From: Acanthochlamys bracteata
Lineage: Eukaryota; Streptophyta; Magnoliopsida; Pandanales; Velloziaceae
NCBI GenBank assembly: GCA_019914995.1
Contig: CM034126.1
Span: 6,391,001 to 6,455,000 of the forward strand
Direction: 5' to 3'
DNA: 64,000 bases
Below, one piece after another: positions 39,301-53,700 of the stretch (the first letter of the stretch is position 1; every line of letters begins with the position of its first letter). The notes beneath the pieces are model-generated. The model was not told the DNA's origin. It was given only the letters and a program-made list of their open reading frames with translations, and ran no database searches. The position numbers and the translations under genes are program-made.

Positions 39301-41758
39301 CAATCTTAAAGTTGAGGTAGAGTCCTACTTAATCTGCTTTTACAGTTAAATATAAAGTTAGCTGAGACCAACTTAGTTATATATTATCATAAATATTTGA
39401 TAGCTGGCTATATGGTATTTTCCTATAGTAACTTGTATAGAGTGCCCGTTGGTTCTCAATGAATTTTGAAAACTCGACTAGTGAGGGCATGTTGGGATCG
39501 CTTATAAAGTGCTTATTTCATCTCCTTTCAGCTCTTCCTTTTCCAAGATATATTATAAAGTACTTTCAAAACTTTTAAAAAAAATTAGAAGGTATGGTTG
39601 AATTGTACGTCATAGAATCATATATGTTCCCAAAAACCCTCACCAAAAGCTTCTTTTCACCAACAACACTTCAATTTATGCAATCCCAAATGACCCCTAA
39701 ATCCTAATGAATTTGGATTTTGCAAAACTAGACAACCTAGAGAACTCATAGTGAAAACTTTTCTCAATATAAAACAAATGGAGCATTGTGTTGGCTGCTA
39801 AGAATGATACGGGGCTTAAGAGTTGGCATCCTTTCATTTTCTTGATTGTGTGCTTTCCTTCTTATGTTGTCACTTCTATCCTGACTTGGAAAAGTTTAGA
39901 ATCCTGCTTATGTATGCTTGTTTCTTGCATTCACATCTTATGTTCCTTTTCTTTTGGTCCTTGAAACTAGGAATTACTCCTTAGTATTGACATATTGATA
40001 GTATTGTCATTGGTCTGGGGAAGTTAAAACATTTTTTTTGCTTGACTGTTTTGGATGCAATGTACCTGTAAGCCTGGATCAAGTTAGCCTACTAAATCAA
40101 GGAATAGAAGAGCAGAATGTGGAGCATATGTGATATGTCGATATTCTGTTTTTAAATCGTCTTTATACTGTCGCAGGTGGATCTCTGCTTTGATCAGCTA
40201 GTATTGAAGCTTACTGAAATGATATTTACTCATTATAAGTGTTCTGCTGCAAGGTATGTCCTCTTTTGTTATGTCTTTTGGCCAGTGGAGCACCAAAAAA
40301 TGACTTCAAATTTTGCTCAATGATTATGTAATTCTAAAATCTTCCAGGGAATTACTTGATCAAGCATTCCTTGCCATTACTGACAATGCTGATAAATATT
40401 CGCTCAAGTCTCTGAGGTTTACTGAGATATTTAAGTTGAGGAGAGTGAAGGTAAAGGTCAACTTTTTTTCTTTCTCTCTTTTTGATCGAGGCTTTTTAAA
40501 CTTAGTTTATTACTGGCATATAGCTTGTGCTAGACAGTCGTAAACTATATAATAGGTGATATTTTAGTTTGTACATAAATAATAGATTATAGATGAGATA
40601 TTAGTATAAATTGTCATCACTAAGATATTGGGGTATAATAAAATATGCATGAATAATGAGTGCGGTGAAAATAGATTATGCAAACTTGCGTAACCTTATT
40701 GAATTTGATTAAAATATTGATTTTGCTATGAAAATAAAACATGCTATTGGTATATTTAGGTTTGCATAAGTAGGTATATATGGAGTGGAATTGTTTAGTA
40801 TCTGAAAGCTTATTATTATTGTTTATTATTGATTTAAGGAAAATGAGAATTTAATAATGGTTATTTCTCTTGCTCATTTTTTTCCTTAATTCAAAAACCT
40901 ACAGAATCAGCATGTTCAAATTTTGAATTACTGAATACTTTCTCTTGTTAAGTGAAGAGGGAAGACCTAAGAACACTTTGTCAATATCTTTGAAAGACCA
41001 TTTATGTATTAGCGGGCTAGTTGAAGTTTTTGCTTATTATACAGCATAATGGTATGTTAGCATCCATATTGGCCTAAATGGATTAGACACTCTTGTTGTG
41101 ATGTTCCTTTTTAGGAAACTTAATGTAGATTTGCTTGGATGTGTATGAAATGGTATATAAAATGAAGAAATAATAAAGTCAAAAAAACTATATTCTTAGA
41201 AAGTTCGTCATATAATTACAAGATTTCAATTTCTGAAATGACAATTGATGATTGTATAGCTTATGCATGCATTTGACGTTTAAAATTATATGTTTATTAA
41301 TGATCGTTTGAATTTTTCTATTGACAAAAGTAAAAGATTTTAAAAAAAGTTCATCATGACTTTCTGTTGATTATTTTATATTTAACTAGAACATATACAG
41401 ATTGCATTGTTGTAAATACCTTGCTTATTATACATTTGATAGGAAATTTTTGCTGAGTCGATATCTTTGTCCATATGTTGCTGATGTTTGCAAATTTTCA
41501 TTAAACAGTAAATCTCAATGACAATGACACAGATATGATAGACATGTGAATTTGATTACTCCTTATAAGTTAACATGATTTGGTGTGCTTATACTATGAG
41601 ATTGGACTTTGCAAGTTCCTCTTGATTTCGAATTTACAAGGCTGTTTTCTTTTTATCTTTTGTAAACTTCATTAATCTCTGATAAGTAGTAGTTTTTGTC
41701 AATTGTTTAACATGAAAATGCCTTTAGTCAAACTTTTCTCTAATGTACAACACTACCC

Positions 41759-41790
<32 letters not shown>

Positions 41791-44700
41791 TGATAACAGA
41801 TTGCCTATGCAACAAAAAATAAGGAAATTGCAAGTCTTGGATACAAGCTTTACTCTTAAATGCTTGCGGATTTTATATCTCAAGAATATAGCTAAATCAA
41901 AAGTGGGGATAGGGGCATCTTGTCTCTTACACGCATATCAGCGCACATCAGTATGGTCCTGCCGTTAGATATGAAGAATTATGCTGACAAAATTTCAGCT
42001 CAATCAGATCGCAAATCAAACTTCATCCGACTTCTTAATCAAAATGACAAAAATAAAACAATATATATGTTATTCATAAATAATTTGATTAAAATAATAG
42101 TCAAAAGTTAAGCCGAAATAGAAAGTCGAGATGAAGTCAACATTAGATCGAAATGAGGTCGATATGAAGTCGAAATTAAGTCAAGAATGAAATCGAAATT
42201 AAGTCGACATTATATCAAATAAGATTGACCAACACGGGTCGCACATTGGTAGCACTTGATCTCACTGGATTGCAACCTAAGTGCAACCGCATTGGTTGCG
42301 CTGGATACATTCTAATTAGATCCAAGTGCGATCCGAGTACGACCTAATATGACCAAGTGCGATCTAATTTAGAATAAAATTTTTAGAAAGCTTAAAATAA
42401 GTTCTCAATGGGACTCGAACTCTGTCCTTTAAATAAGACGTCACTATCATTACCAATTAGACTACAATATATTTTTTATATAACTTACAAAATTTACCAT
42501 TAATTTAAATTGTTCGATTTTGTGCGACCTTATGCGAGACCACCTATTTGCCCTCAAAGATGACTGAAACCATAAAATTGGATCTGAAGTTGCAAAAATC
42601 AATCGTGTACATGTATACTATTAAATTTGCGTTCGGACGGTTCGGATTTAGGCATAGCGGCACAACGCATAGTGCCTACTGTACCACTATCATGCCCATA
42701 TATATATATATGGGCATGATAGTGGATAAGAATAAGTACGAGTTAAGAACATATTTAAAATTTCAACTCCATCGGATAGTGAATCAATATTCATCCGGCT
42801 TTTTGATACCAACTGATAATTATGAGATGGCTAAAGTAATAAGTAGCCCTGTTTATTCTATTTGGCCAAAGTCTTTGGAAAGATGACTTGCAAAGAAGTT
42901 ATTTTGTTATATTGCAAATGCATCAATATTCAGTTTCTTAATAGCTCCAGTAGCTAGGCAACGTAGTTTGCATAGCAATGAAGCTATTGTCCCAATTGCT
43001 GTTGTAGAATGATACTTTTATCTCATTTCAAGGTTTAAAGTCCGACAGTAGCAGAACTGGTTACGGCTCTATTAAAAATCTATACGTTCATCTCATTGAA
43101 CCACCTCACCATTTAAAATCAATTTTTATTGTTTATTTTTTAGTTTGTTGGTTTCTTTCGTCTTGCACTTCCTTTTTGTTCTCCTAAACACTCTCTTTTT
43201 GCCTCTTTACATGAATTGTTTTGCCCTTGGCCCATAGATCTAATAGTTTTGTTTAGCTCTCATTATTTTTAAATGTATTTTTCAATTTATTCTGTTTTCT
43301 AATTCATTTTTTTCCTTCGTTGTTTTTCTTGATTTTTCTTTTCAGTTTTGTTTTTCTTTTTACTTCTTGTTCAATTTATTCTTGTTCTTTTGAATCCTTG
43401 TATGAATACCGGCGTGGATGGTTCAGTACACTTGGTGTGTCAGCTCGGTTCTGTACCAGTAAATCATTGGCTCTTTGCTAATTTCGGCTCTCAAAACCTT
43501 GATTTATTGTAGTCAAAGTACCATATTGTCTTTTTCGGCACATCTTATTTTATATATAATGAAATGATTGCCAAAGTTGCTTTCATGTACCATTCTGTGC
43601 TGCTTTATGTTGATTACTTTTTTCTTACGAGTCGGCTACACTTATCTTCTGCTATGCAGCTGCTGGGACGGACTATTAATTTGAGAAGCTTGATAATGCA
43701 AAGGATGAACAAAATGTTCAGGCAGAATATTGACTTTCTCTTTGATAATTTTGAGAATCAGGACATATGTGCCATTGTGGTAGGATGCAATTGTTACAGA
43801 TCTAGCTGTTATCTAACTCTTTTTGTTACTGTGCCATGCCCTCAAAGCAACTTCCTTTGAATAGGAACTGCAACAACTCTTGGATGTTGTGAAGCTCTCA
43901 CATCAGTTACTTTCTGAAGTCTTAGAGTTGGACTCTTTCACACTGATCCTCAATGAGATACAAGAGAATCTTTCGCTTATTTCATATTCAAGTCGATTGT
44001 CTTCTCAGGTTGGAGTTTCTTTTCCTTCTTCTTTTTTAAAATATAAATTTTATTCTATTATTTTTTCTTTTTTTAGAAACAAGTTGGATTTGTTTCCCTG
44101 TGTTCAGTTGAAACTTTTTATTTATGTTGCTTAGGTGGACAAAAAGATTTGTAGAATATATTTTGGTTGAAGCTCTAGGTTTTCCTTAAGCATCCTTGTT
44201 TATGCTTGAATGTGTATAGCTTTCTGGCTTAAGTGGACGTTTTTGTGCCAGTCAACTTACGAGAATGCAGTACTAAACAGGAAAATTGCCATTCTCTCCA
44301 GTAAAACACTTTATTAGGAGAATTGCTACACTTATTAGCATTTTTGACATACCTAGTGGCAGTTTCCTTTCTTGAGAGGTTTGAAGATTGTAATATTTAT
44401 TTGCTGAGGTGCCTTTTCTTTTTTGGTTCTGTTGTTCCCTTCTCTTAGATGTAGGGTAGGGTTCTTGTTTTACTCACAACCTGTTGCGATTTTTATAGGA
44501 TGTGGGAGTGACATGTTGGATGAAGTGAGACATGGCTTTTGGTTTATTATAGATAGGGGTAGCTAACAAGGATGATTGTTGATCATTCCATAATCATAAT
44601 TTGGCTCCGAAGCTGGAGTTACTAAGTCCAGGCATAAGATGTACGATATGAATAAGTTTAACTACATATTATATGAATGTAAGTTTAAGTAACAGAAAAT

Positions 44701-47700
44701 TATTGATTTGTATCTCAAAGAGATCATGATGCGAACTTAGTAAATATCTTCAACTCTAAATGCTGTTATGTTTATCATTACAACCTTTTCATGTAACTTT
44801 ACTCTTTTTGTCTTATTTTCCTTCTTTATTTTCTCACTGCTTCCAGATTTGGGAGGAAATGCAGAATGATTTCTTGCCAAACTTTATCCTCTGTAATACA
44901 ACACAGCGTTTTGTCCGTGCTGCAAAAGGAGCTAAGCATGCTCCGGAAAAAACAACACCATCTAGTGTCAAGCCTTACTTCTTTTGTGGCTCTGAAGTAA
45001 GAATATAGCCATTTTTCACGTCATATCTTTAATTGTATTTCCTAAAGTTTAACTTACTGTTGTTTTTTAAGTTGACTGCATTTTTGTTGGCTCTTCTAAT
45101 AAATTGTGGACTATTAGGCCTCTAAGGTCTATTCATTCTTGGACGATACATGTGTTTGGTCTAAAACAGTAGAGATGAATGATACTCATGACCATATCTG
45201 TACTTTCTAGAATCCAAAGTGTACAGAAATTAACTCAAAAACTTGGTTTGCATATAGAACAGTATTTGGAGGTATGCATGGTTTGCTTGTTTTTGGTTGA
45301 GAGAGTAGGATTCGCCTAATGCTCGGGAGTGGGTGTGATACATGACCATATCCCACCGTTACTTCTTTATGTAACTGCAGCAAGTGTGATGTGTTCTGAG
45401 ATTCCGGTGGGGAAAGCACATGGACAAACTTTGTATTTCATTTTTCTTTATTTTTCTCTTTATTTCTGCTTTTCTCTTTTATTTTTTGCAATCTGATTTG
45501 TTCTTTCCCAGTTTGCAAATAGCCATCATACTTCCAATGTTGTTACTAATGAATTTAGTGCACTATTTAATCTACTCAAGCAGTTATCAAGTCGTGAAAT
45601 TGAGTATAGTAACCCATGACTTTAGAGTTGTCTACTAAAGAGAACCATCTGCTGGTCAATGTGGTGTGCCTTTTACACCTTTGTGCTAAATATGAGAGTT
45701 TGGAGTAATATGTTTGTCTTTCCTCCATTAATTAAATCCTTTAAACTTCTATAGACTTTTGTGATTACCCTGACTCCTTATGAATGACACATAATTGGAG
45801 TAATCTCACTTTAAAGGGGTATCCCGTGTTGAATTGAGAAGTGAAGGGTCTAGTGGTTGTCTGGGTTTCTACTATAGTCAGTTTAACCTTAATGCTAAGC
45901 TTTTGTTGCATGCAATATGCCTTACTTTTCCAAATTGGCTTCCCAACAGTACAACTTCTCACGTCTTTAAGCTTTTAAAAATCTAAGAATTTTGCACAAG
46001 TCTTGGAGTGGTTTCACTTCGTTCTAGTATAATAAAAAGGATTTGTCATGCAATGGCTTCCTCAATCTGTGTCTTAATATCAGGGTTCCATTTTAGTTTG
46101 TCATAACTTTTTTTTCCTTCTTTTCTTTGTTTCAATCTTCACCAATCAAATGCTCAACATCATTGCGACTAACATCTCAGAGTTTGGTGTCACCACAAAG
46201 GTGATGCTCTATGTTAAACTTCGTACCGAAGAAACTCATTTTCTGGTATTGATGCACATGACTGAAAAAGTCGCTGTTGCTAGAGTTAAATTTTATATCC
46301 ATTCTTTGTTTTTGCAGTTGTTGTGAACACAGGGTCAAATATCTATTAGGGTATTGTGGCTTAAGATATAGAGCAGGAGACTCATGAGGTTGTTTTATGA
46401 GACAATAGTTAAAGCTTAAAAGTATTGAGAGTTTCAGCTTATCGCTTCGGATTCCAATGTCAGTCATCTGAATGTCTTCTAATAGGTGTTAACCACAAAT
46501 ATAAGGGACCTAAGGCTGTTATGGTCATAGTTAATTTCAATGACATAATTGTACACAAATTCCTCCTCTACTGGAGTTCAAGCTCATACCTGTTCCAATA
46601 GTTTTTAGATTCTTGATTTTATGTTATTGGGCTTTGTGGAGAGATAGATAATCAACTACATGAAAACTCTGGAGCAGTAGAGTTTTCCAGATATTTTGTA
46701 AGCTTTACGGTGCATATTTAATGACAAATTCAGGATTTTGTCTTCTCTGGAGGATGTTCCAAGGCACATGTAGTCTTTTCATGATTATGTTTTTTCATGT
46801 AATAGCATCTCTTAACTTTTTTTTGCCCTTTTCCATTAGTAGTTCGTCATCACTCTTTAGGGTCACATTGATTCTGCCAATCCTGGTTCTTGATTGTCTT
46901 TTTTTCTTTAGTAATAAGATAATTTTGTCTTTTACCTACCCAAATTTCATATATAACTAAGCAACATTTATCTGGTATTTATATGTTATAACCAAGCTAG
47001 AATCTAAAGATATTTATCTATGTGAACGTATGCTTATATCCTTGGCCATCTTCTGATTCATTGGTTTCTTCTTTTAGGATCTGAATGTGGCATATCAGAG
47101 TCATGCACAACTCTATTATGACTTCTTCGGGTTCCAGCATATGTTTGCTCTAGTGGAACTTGTAGGAACCAGATCCTTGCCATGGATAATTAGAGCTCTG
47201 TTAGATCATATTTCAAACAAGGTGGGTAATGCAACATATAAGTATATCTTCTTATCGATTTGTTTCAATTTAGAACAAATGTTGTGATATTTCCCATTTG
47301 GCTTTGCATGATTTACTTTAAAACCACTATAGAAGTTAGACTACGTAGAATGGGCACCATAGTAAGTTTTATGTATATATGACCAACTTATATTTTTGGT
47401 TCGGTTCAAATCATTACTATTATAGACTAGGAACTCTGTTGGTGTGTTGTCATTCTATGGGTGTGTCTTGAAGTAATTACAACTGAGGTGTCAATCATAT
47501 TCTGTCTATCCTTATTGACATCTTTACATTTTATTTCTAGTTGACTGATAGTCCAATGAGTGACAGGTAACTGTGATGGTACCAAAAATTACTGGTCTAC
47601 AAGAAACTTTGCCAAAGTCTATTGGTCTGCTTCCATTTGATAGTGGTGTTGCAGGTAAGTAAATTTGAGAAACTAATTGTGTGATGGTATTGATATTTTT

Positions 47701-50700
47701 TTTTCCTAGGCTATAGTAGGAGCATGCTTCTTCTTTCATCTGAGTACAAGCAGGCAAAGTAATACTTGGAATTGATTAATAGCATAATACTTAATTTCTA
47801 CTTTGTCAGTTACTCAGATTGTGAGAATTACTTCAGTGATCAATGTTTGTATGTAGTTCTTCATCTTATGTCTGCTTTTTGTGGCGAAGTTTCTTCTGCT
47901 GGGTCCAGGAGCTCATTCAATTTAGTTCAATCACTAAATCACATGTCTCACTGACTTAGAAGCTATGCAAAGATGTGCAGTCCGACATGTTATACATGAC
48001 CATTGCCATCATTTTAAGATTGTATCAAACTTTTTTTGTTGTTGTTTTCTTAAGTACAACCTCAGAGTTGCAGTTCTTGATTTGCCACGACCTTTATAAA
48101 AAGTCAAACTGATTTAAAGAAATCACGCCATATTGGCTAAAGACAAGCATGCATCTGATTCCATTGGTTCTACTGATTTAAATGTTCTGGTCTGACTTTA
48201 TTTCTGTCTTTATTTCCATCAAGGTTGTAGCTCATTTTTTCTGACAATCTTTTGATGAGGTGTCAATGATGACTCAACTGATCAAAACAGATTCCTTCTC
48301 CCATGTTAATATCGGTTGGATTACGTTTCATAATGATCTCCTGACTCCTGCTATGTTAGGAGCTACCTTACTCAGACTCTATTTAAATGTGATAGAACTC
48401 ATCCAGATAGTTGGATACTCAGATAATGTTGGGCTCCTTCATCTACACTTTGACAATCCTTTTATTAGAAGAAAATTACTTGTTTAACATCTAAATGGAA
48501 CTGAATGGAGTGCCAATTGAGTCATTTTTAAAGTAATATGGTGTTGGTACTTGGGATTCAAGAAAAATTGTAATTTTAGAAGAAAGATTATGATTCCTAA
48601 TAAAATTTAAGTGGTACCCGTGTCTATGGTATTGGAATAGCAAATGTGACATTCTGATGCATACCCTTAATTTGCACCTGTATGCAAGTTCGAGTAAAAC
48701 AGTCGTTCTGCAGTCTATGCTAAATGAGGGGAGTACTTTTTCCAAAACAAAGTTAGTTTTACTTGGTAATTTATGTTAAGCTAGTAAAGGATGGCTACTT
48801 AATTTGACATGGTATCCCTGTGTTTATGATATTGGAGAATAGCAAATGTCACACTTTTGGATGCATACCTGCAACCAATGCCCTTATCTGAGTCTGAGCA
48901 ACACAGTCAGACTGCAGTATCTGCTAAATGAGTTGGTAGTGTTGTTTTACGATTGTGTTATATATTTCATTATACAACTTAAAGCTCCACGGCCTTAGCT
49001 TGAAGCTCCAAACCCTTATTCAAGAGTATACTTTATGAGTTCATTATATACTTAACAGTATATGCATCAACTGAAGCTCCACAGCTTAATTCTTTAACTT
49101 CTAAATTGATTTGTTAAAAAATTTACTTCACTGTTGGCCTGAACTTTTCATTTTTATGAAGTGAAGTCAGAGCAACACTCTCGACAGTATCAGTTTTACC
49201 CCTTTTTTATTTTATTATCTTTTTTTTTTATCAATCGTAGCTATAATTTGCTTACCTTATCTCTTTTACTTTAGGATGTATAAAGGTCATTCATGAACAT
49301 CTGACCTGGGGTGCAAAATATGAACTGAAAGGAGAAGTTCTGCAGGATCTGAAGGAAATAGGAAATGCGCTTTATTCAGTGAGCCTTCTAGACATCATAC
49401 TGGTAAGCATATTAGGTATCGGTAATCTTTAGTACTGCAGAAATTCATTAGCTTGTTAGTACGTTATTAGGTTCCTAAATCAGGATGTAAACTGTCATGT
49501 TAATTTTGATGCGTCAATATTTTATCAGTGCAGTCTGTTTTTACCTTTTTATTATCATATGGATCCTCTATCACTTGAAGACCATATTTTTAATGTGATA
49601 CGGTGATGGTGGAAATAAATTGTCAAAGTTAACTAGATAAAGCTTTAAATTTGTTTAGCTTAGCGTGTAATGTTTTCACTCTTTGTAGTTCATAATTCAT
49701 GTTACACTTGTACTATCTGTTTTATAAGGTGCATTTTGTACTTCACTTAGAATTCAATTCAAGGCTATATGCATAGAATCTTTAATTTTCTGTTTTCTTC
49801 TTTTTTTTCTCAAATTTGTAGACCGCGTGTATGTTTGAATGTTTGTTTAATCTTTTTTAAAGCGACTTATCTTGTTATTCTCCTGACGATAGAGACAGGT
49901 TGATACCACGCAGTTCATGCAGACAGCTCCATGGTTAGGATTGGCTCCTGGAGCTGATGGACAAATGAAACAGCCACAAGAAGCCACAAGTGGCCCTTTT
50001 GCCAATTTGTTAAGATTGTGTACTGAAGCTGTCATGTCAAATTCAACATGCACTAATACATCGCCTTTCTGTACTATGTTCAAGCAGGCTGAAGCTGCTG
50101 GTGGGTTCTTCTTATCATGTGCTTAGTATCCCTTGCGTGCATGGTCCAAATTCTTTGCTTAGTATCCCTTAAAATTCCTTAAGATGTTATAGTCGTGCAA
50201 TACAAACTGTAAGAATCTCTTGCATCCATGAGGACCAAGTTCAGAAACAAATAAACAAAATTGGCTGCAGGTGACTACCTATACTTGCATCAATGTGATG
50301 ATTTCAGTCAACTAATTATATTAGAGTAGTAATCTATGTTGGACGCAGGCTAGCAAATCAAGAGTCAATTTGGATAGAATAGTATCCCTTCTTCTGTAAC
50401 CACATGGAAGCTTGTTAGAGATCTCTTTTCCTGGAGGAACTTTTTTATAGATGTTTACTTTTTTTGCTTATATGATTCAACTTCTCATCTTAGAGTGTGA
50501 CGTTATTTGTGGAACTATATTATTCTGATTTGGCTGATAATCGTTTTGTTATCGAAGTCATCAATTACTTTCTTTCCTCTTCTCTAATTTGGAAACCTTG
50601 TTCTCAAGCAGCAACTGAGCCTACTCCAGACTTTTTAACATATATACTGTGTTCCATGCTTGCACTCACCCTCACATTTCCTTCGTATCAGAGATATATA

Positions 50701-53700
50701 CTTCAGTTTTGAATAATAATAGAAGCTTATGCCAACATTCTACTCGTTTGCTTGATTTGGATGGCAAATAAAGTATCAAATGAGTTGTCAGATGACCGCA
50801 TGAAATGTTTGCCTATACTTATATTTCTAACTTAAAAGTAAGCTAATCCTATTACCCTACTTTCTTCAGATATTCCAGCCTTCTAATAGCTCTTTCTACG
50901 AGTTTCACAGATCCCTATTTCACCACTGTGATTCTATTGTTCCGTAGAACAAATGTGATTGTCTGTAGAGTTTCAATGTCGACCTGTGCTCTAGTTGGTC
51001 AAGTATACAAAACAATACATTCTCATGTTTTGATTCTTGTTACATCTAAGATGTTTCTACTTTTGCAGAACTGTTGTATAAGACAAATATCAGCAATGGA
51101 AGTGTTTTCGAATATGCTCTTGCATTCACAAGTGCAGCACTGGACAAGCACTACAGCAAACTAAGTGCAAACTCAAAAACAGGATTCGTAGACATCACTA
51201 CTTCGAAGGATTTCTATCGCATATTTGGTGGCCTTCAGTTTGTAAGTGACAGAAAATGACACTTCAAGCTGCTATAACTATGATTAAGCAAATGTTTTCC
51301 AAAATGATTCGTTTGATTGGAGTTTTGCAAAATGGTAGTAAATTGGTGCATGTCTAATGTTTTCTTCAAGGATCTTTTCCGTTATGTTCTATTTGTTTGG
51401 GGAGATTAGGCTTGATGTTGGCAAGGTGGTCCAGCAATCTGCCGTTTGTATGGTACTTTGTTAACCTGACAGGGATCCTATCATGGAGGCCTTATAATAT
51501 TTTCATATAGATTGGAAGCTAAACACATTCCACTCATAATGTTTGTTTTCTGTTGTTTTTCTTGGTATGACAAGCACTAGATCTTTACCCTATAGTGTGC
51601 ATTGCTTGGAAAGTTTGTTTTTTGACTTCTTAAAAGTAGGTCATTTGTCTGTATAGCTCTTTGCACACTATGATGTACTTCATAGTTGTCATAAACCCAT
51701 TTCCAATGGTGGTTAGTAGTGGCTCTTTGAGATGTCAATATTGACACAGTAGTGTCAGCATAAGATCAATGAGCCCGCCATCCTTTGGAAATATCCTTTG
51801 TTGCAAATGATGCTGACTGAATGAGCTAAAAGTAAATCAACAAAATAAATTTAGGCTTTACCCTAATAGAATTCACAGAAGTTCTTAAACTAATCAATTT
51901 GAGAGGAAGAGTGATATGAAGCATCTAATCGTCAAGCTTGATTACTGTTATCTGATGGATGGGAAGGCATGATACTGAAAACAAGAGAAATGCATGCATA
52001 AGGAAAGTTAGGTACTGGTAGCAGCAAGCATAGGTCCTTAGCTATGTAGGTTGGCATCAAGTCTCTTCGGGATTCGCTTTTACATATCATAAGAATCTTC
52101 ATATCCAAAAGGGTGTATGAGAAAGGCCATGATGCCAACGTTTCCAAATGAATGTGACAGCAACCCTTAAAAGTCACAGGCTTTAATGTTTTCCTTGGAA
52201 ATAATGATTGCTCTCCAGATCACAAATTTCTGCTTGTGATTTCTTTCAGGCTCCCCATCTATTTCTGTCCCCCCTTTCAACTGCATAAATGTTTCTAGTG
52301 ATGCTCCTTCTGATAGAGTTGCTTATCCAAGATGGTCACTCCAGAAACTGTATTTCCATATTATTAGTTTATCTTGTGGACCCAGTCATATTACCATGTT
52401 CATTCCCTAACTAAGCAGATCCTAAATATTGTAAAGGCATAAGAAACAATGCTTTTAGTGGAAATAGTAGCAAATTTTATAAGCTTATAGATTAAGTTAG
52501 GTATTCCTTTTTTCATGGCCCTCCTGGTTAGTTTGTGTTCGGTGCTTCTTGCAATGGTTCAGAAGGAATACCTGAGCACACTGTCTTTGGTATGTGTAGT
52601 CGAGATTTCTCTTAAGTACTTCTTGTTCCAGTATTTTGTAAAGTATTTGTATGTGGATAAATGTCATATTGATTTATGGAGCACATCAACAATTCCACAA
52701 GATGAAACCTCATATGTTTTAACTCCAGCAATTGAATCCTCAGGACTAAAGCTACTTGCTCTGTTATTAACGTCGTTGCCTATTATTCTATATTCTCTTC
52801 AATTACCGAAAGTCTAGCTGCTACGTGTAAATATACTCATTTAGTTACCTAAAACTGATTCTGAACAGCCGTCCCTACTTTTCTTACAGAAATCATAAGT
52901 TCTCATAGCTCTTACAAATATTGCTTTAATTTTCAGGGATACCTGGAGGAAACCAGTCTTGACTCTTCAAGAAAATATAAGCTGTTGGGCGACTCAGTTG
53001 CTTGGGCTGGATGTACAATCATGTACCTACTTGGTCAGCAGCAGCACTTTGAACTTTTTGATTTCTCATGTCAGCTCCTGAACATTGCAGAAGTTGAATC
53101 TATGGCAATCACGCAGAACTTGTCTGCCGATAAATTTAAAGGCTCTCCATATTTGCAGGTAAATATGTTCCCAAGTATGTTACTGTCTTAGTTAAAGCAC
53201 TTGTATTGCTTATACTAAACATAACTACTTTCCTTTGTATATCGTGCGATTAATTTTCCTTTGTAATTGCATACTACACTATTGTTTGACATAGGTTGTG
53301 CTGGCGTTCACATTAATTCCAGATGGAAATAGATTAAAGTGAAATTTGGACTTTGCAAGCATGGATCTAACTTCAGTTATATTCCTTTGTAATTGCATAC
53401 ACTAGTTTTGAACTCAAATGACTTTTATAAGACCTTGAAGTTGAGACTGGTTTGTTCGAGTAGCAGTGGACATTAATAAATACACTGTTTAAATGCTACT
53501 GAGATAAACAGGCAAAATGAAAATGCTCCTAGAGTAAGACATTTATAATAATCAAATAAAAATGCTTACTCTCTTTCAGCTGGCCAAAAGTTAGCAGATG
53601 AAGCTGCATACTAATTGTAATAAGACTGCACTGAACTTATTGCTACAATGTACTTCCTTAAGGGTTACATCATGACAGCATCATGAATAGGATTCCCACT

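Larger units (their letters stand above)
41905..42870. repeat. Composite repeat cluster in PIR intron 20
   Basis: The segment 41905-42080 resembles one arm of the foldback MITE in intron 11 (shared CGTTAGATATGAAGA and AAAATTTCAGCTCAATC phrases). A second, more diverged copy of the same phrase lies at 42745-42810 in the same orientation. Between them lie the SINE-like segment and the 42-bp palindrome. The arrangement suggests nested insertions into an older MITE. Confidence 0.5.

Noticed and set aside
40451..40456. Alternative donor for PIR exon 20 six bases downstream (GTAAAG|GTCAAC)
   Set aside because: It is in frame but adds two residues (VK) not expected in the conserved K-ILGRTINL-type junction. 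It may still occur as a minor isoform.
47541..47566. Alternative acceptor for PIR exon 25 at TATTTCTAG (47540)
   Set aside because: It would add a stretch ending in a stop codon before the conserved part. The acceptor at 47566 keeps the frame.
52515..52817. 100-codon hydrophobic plus-strand frame in PIR intron 28
   Set aside because: Hydrophobicity follows from the T-rich intron. The exon 28 to 29 junction fits the family exactly without it.
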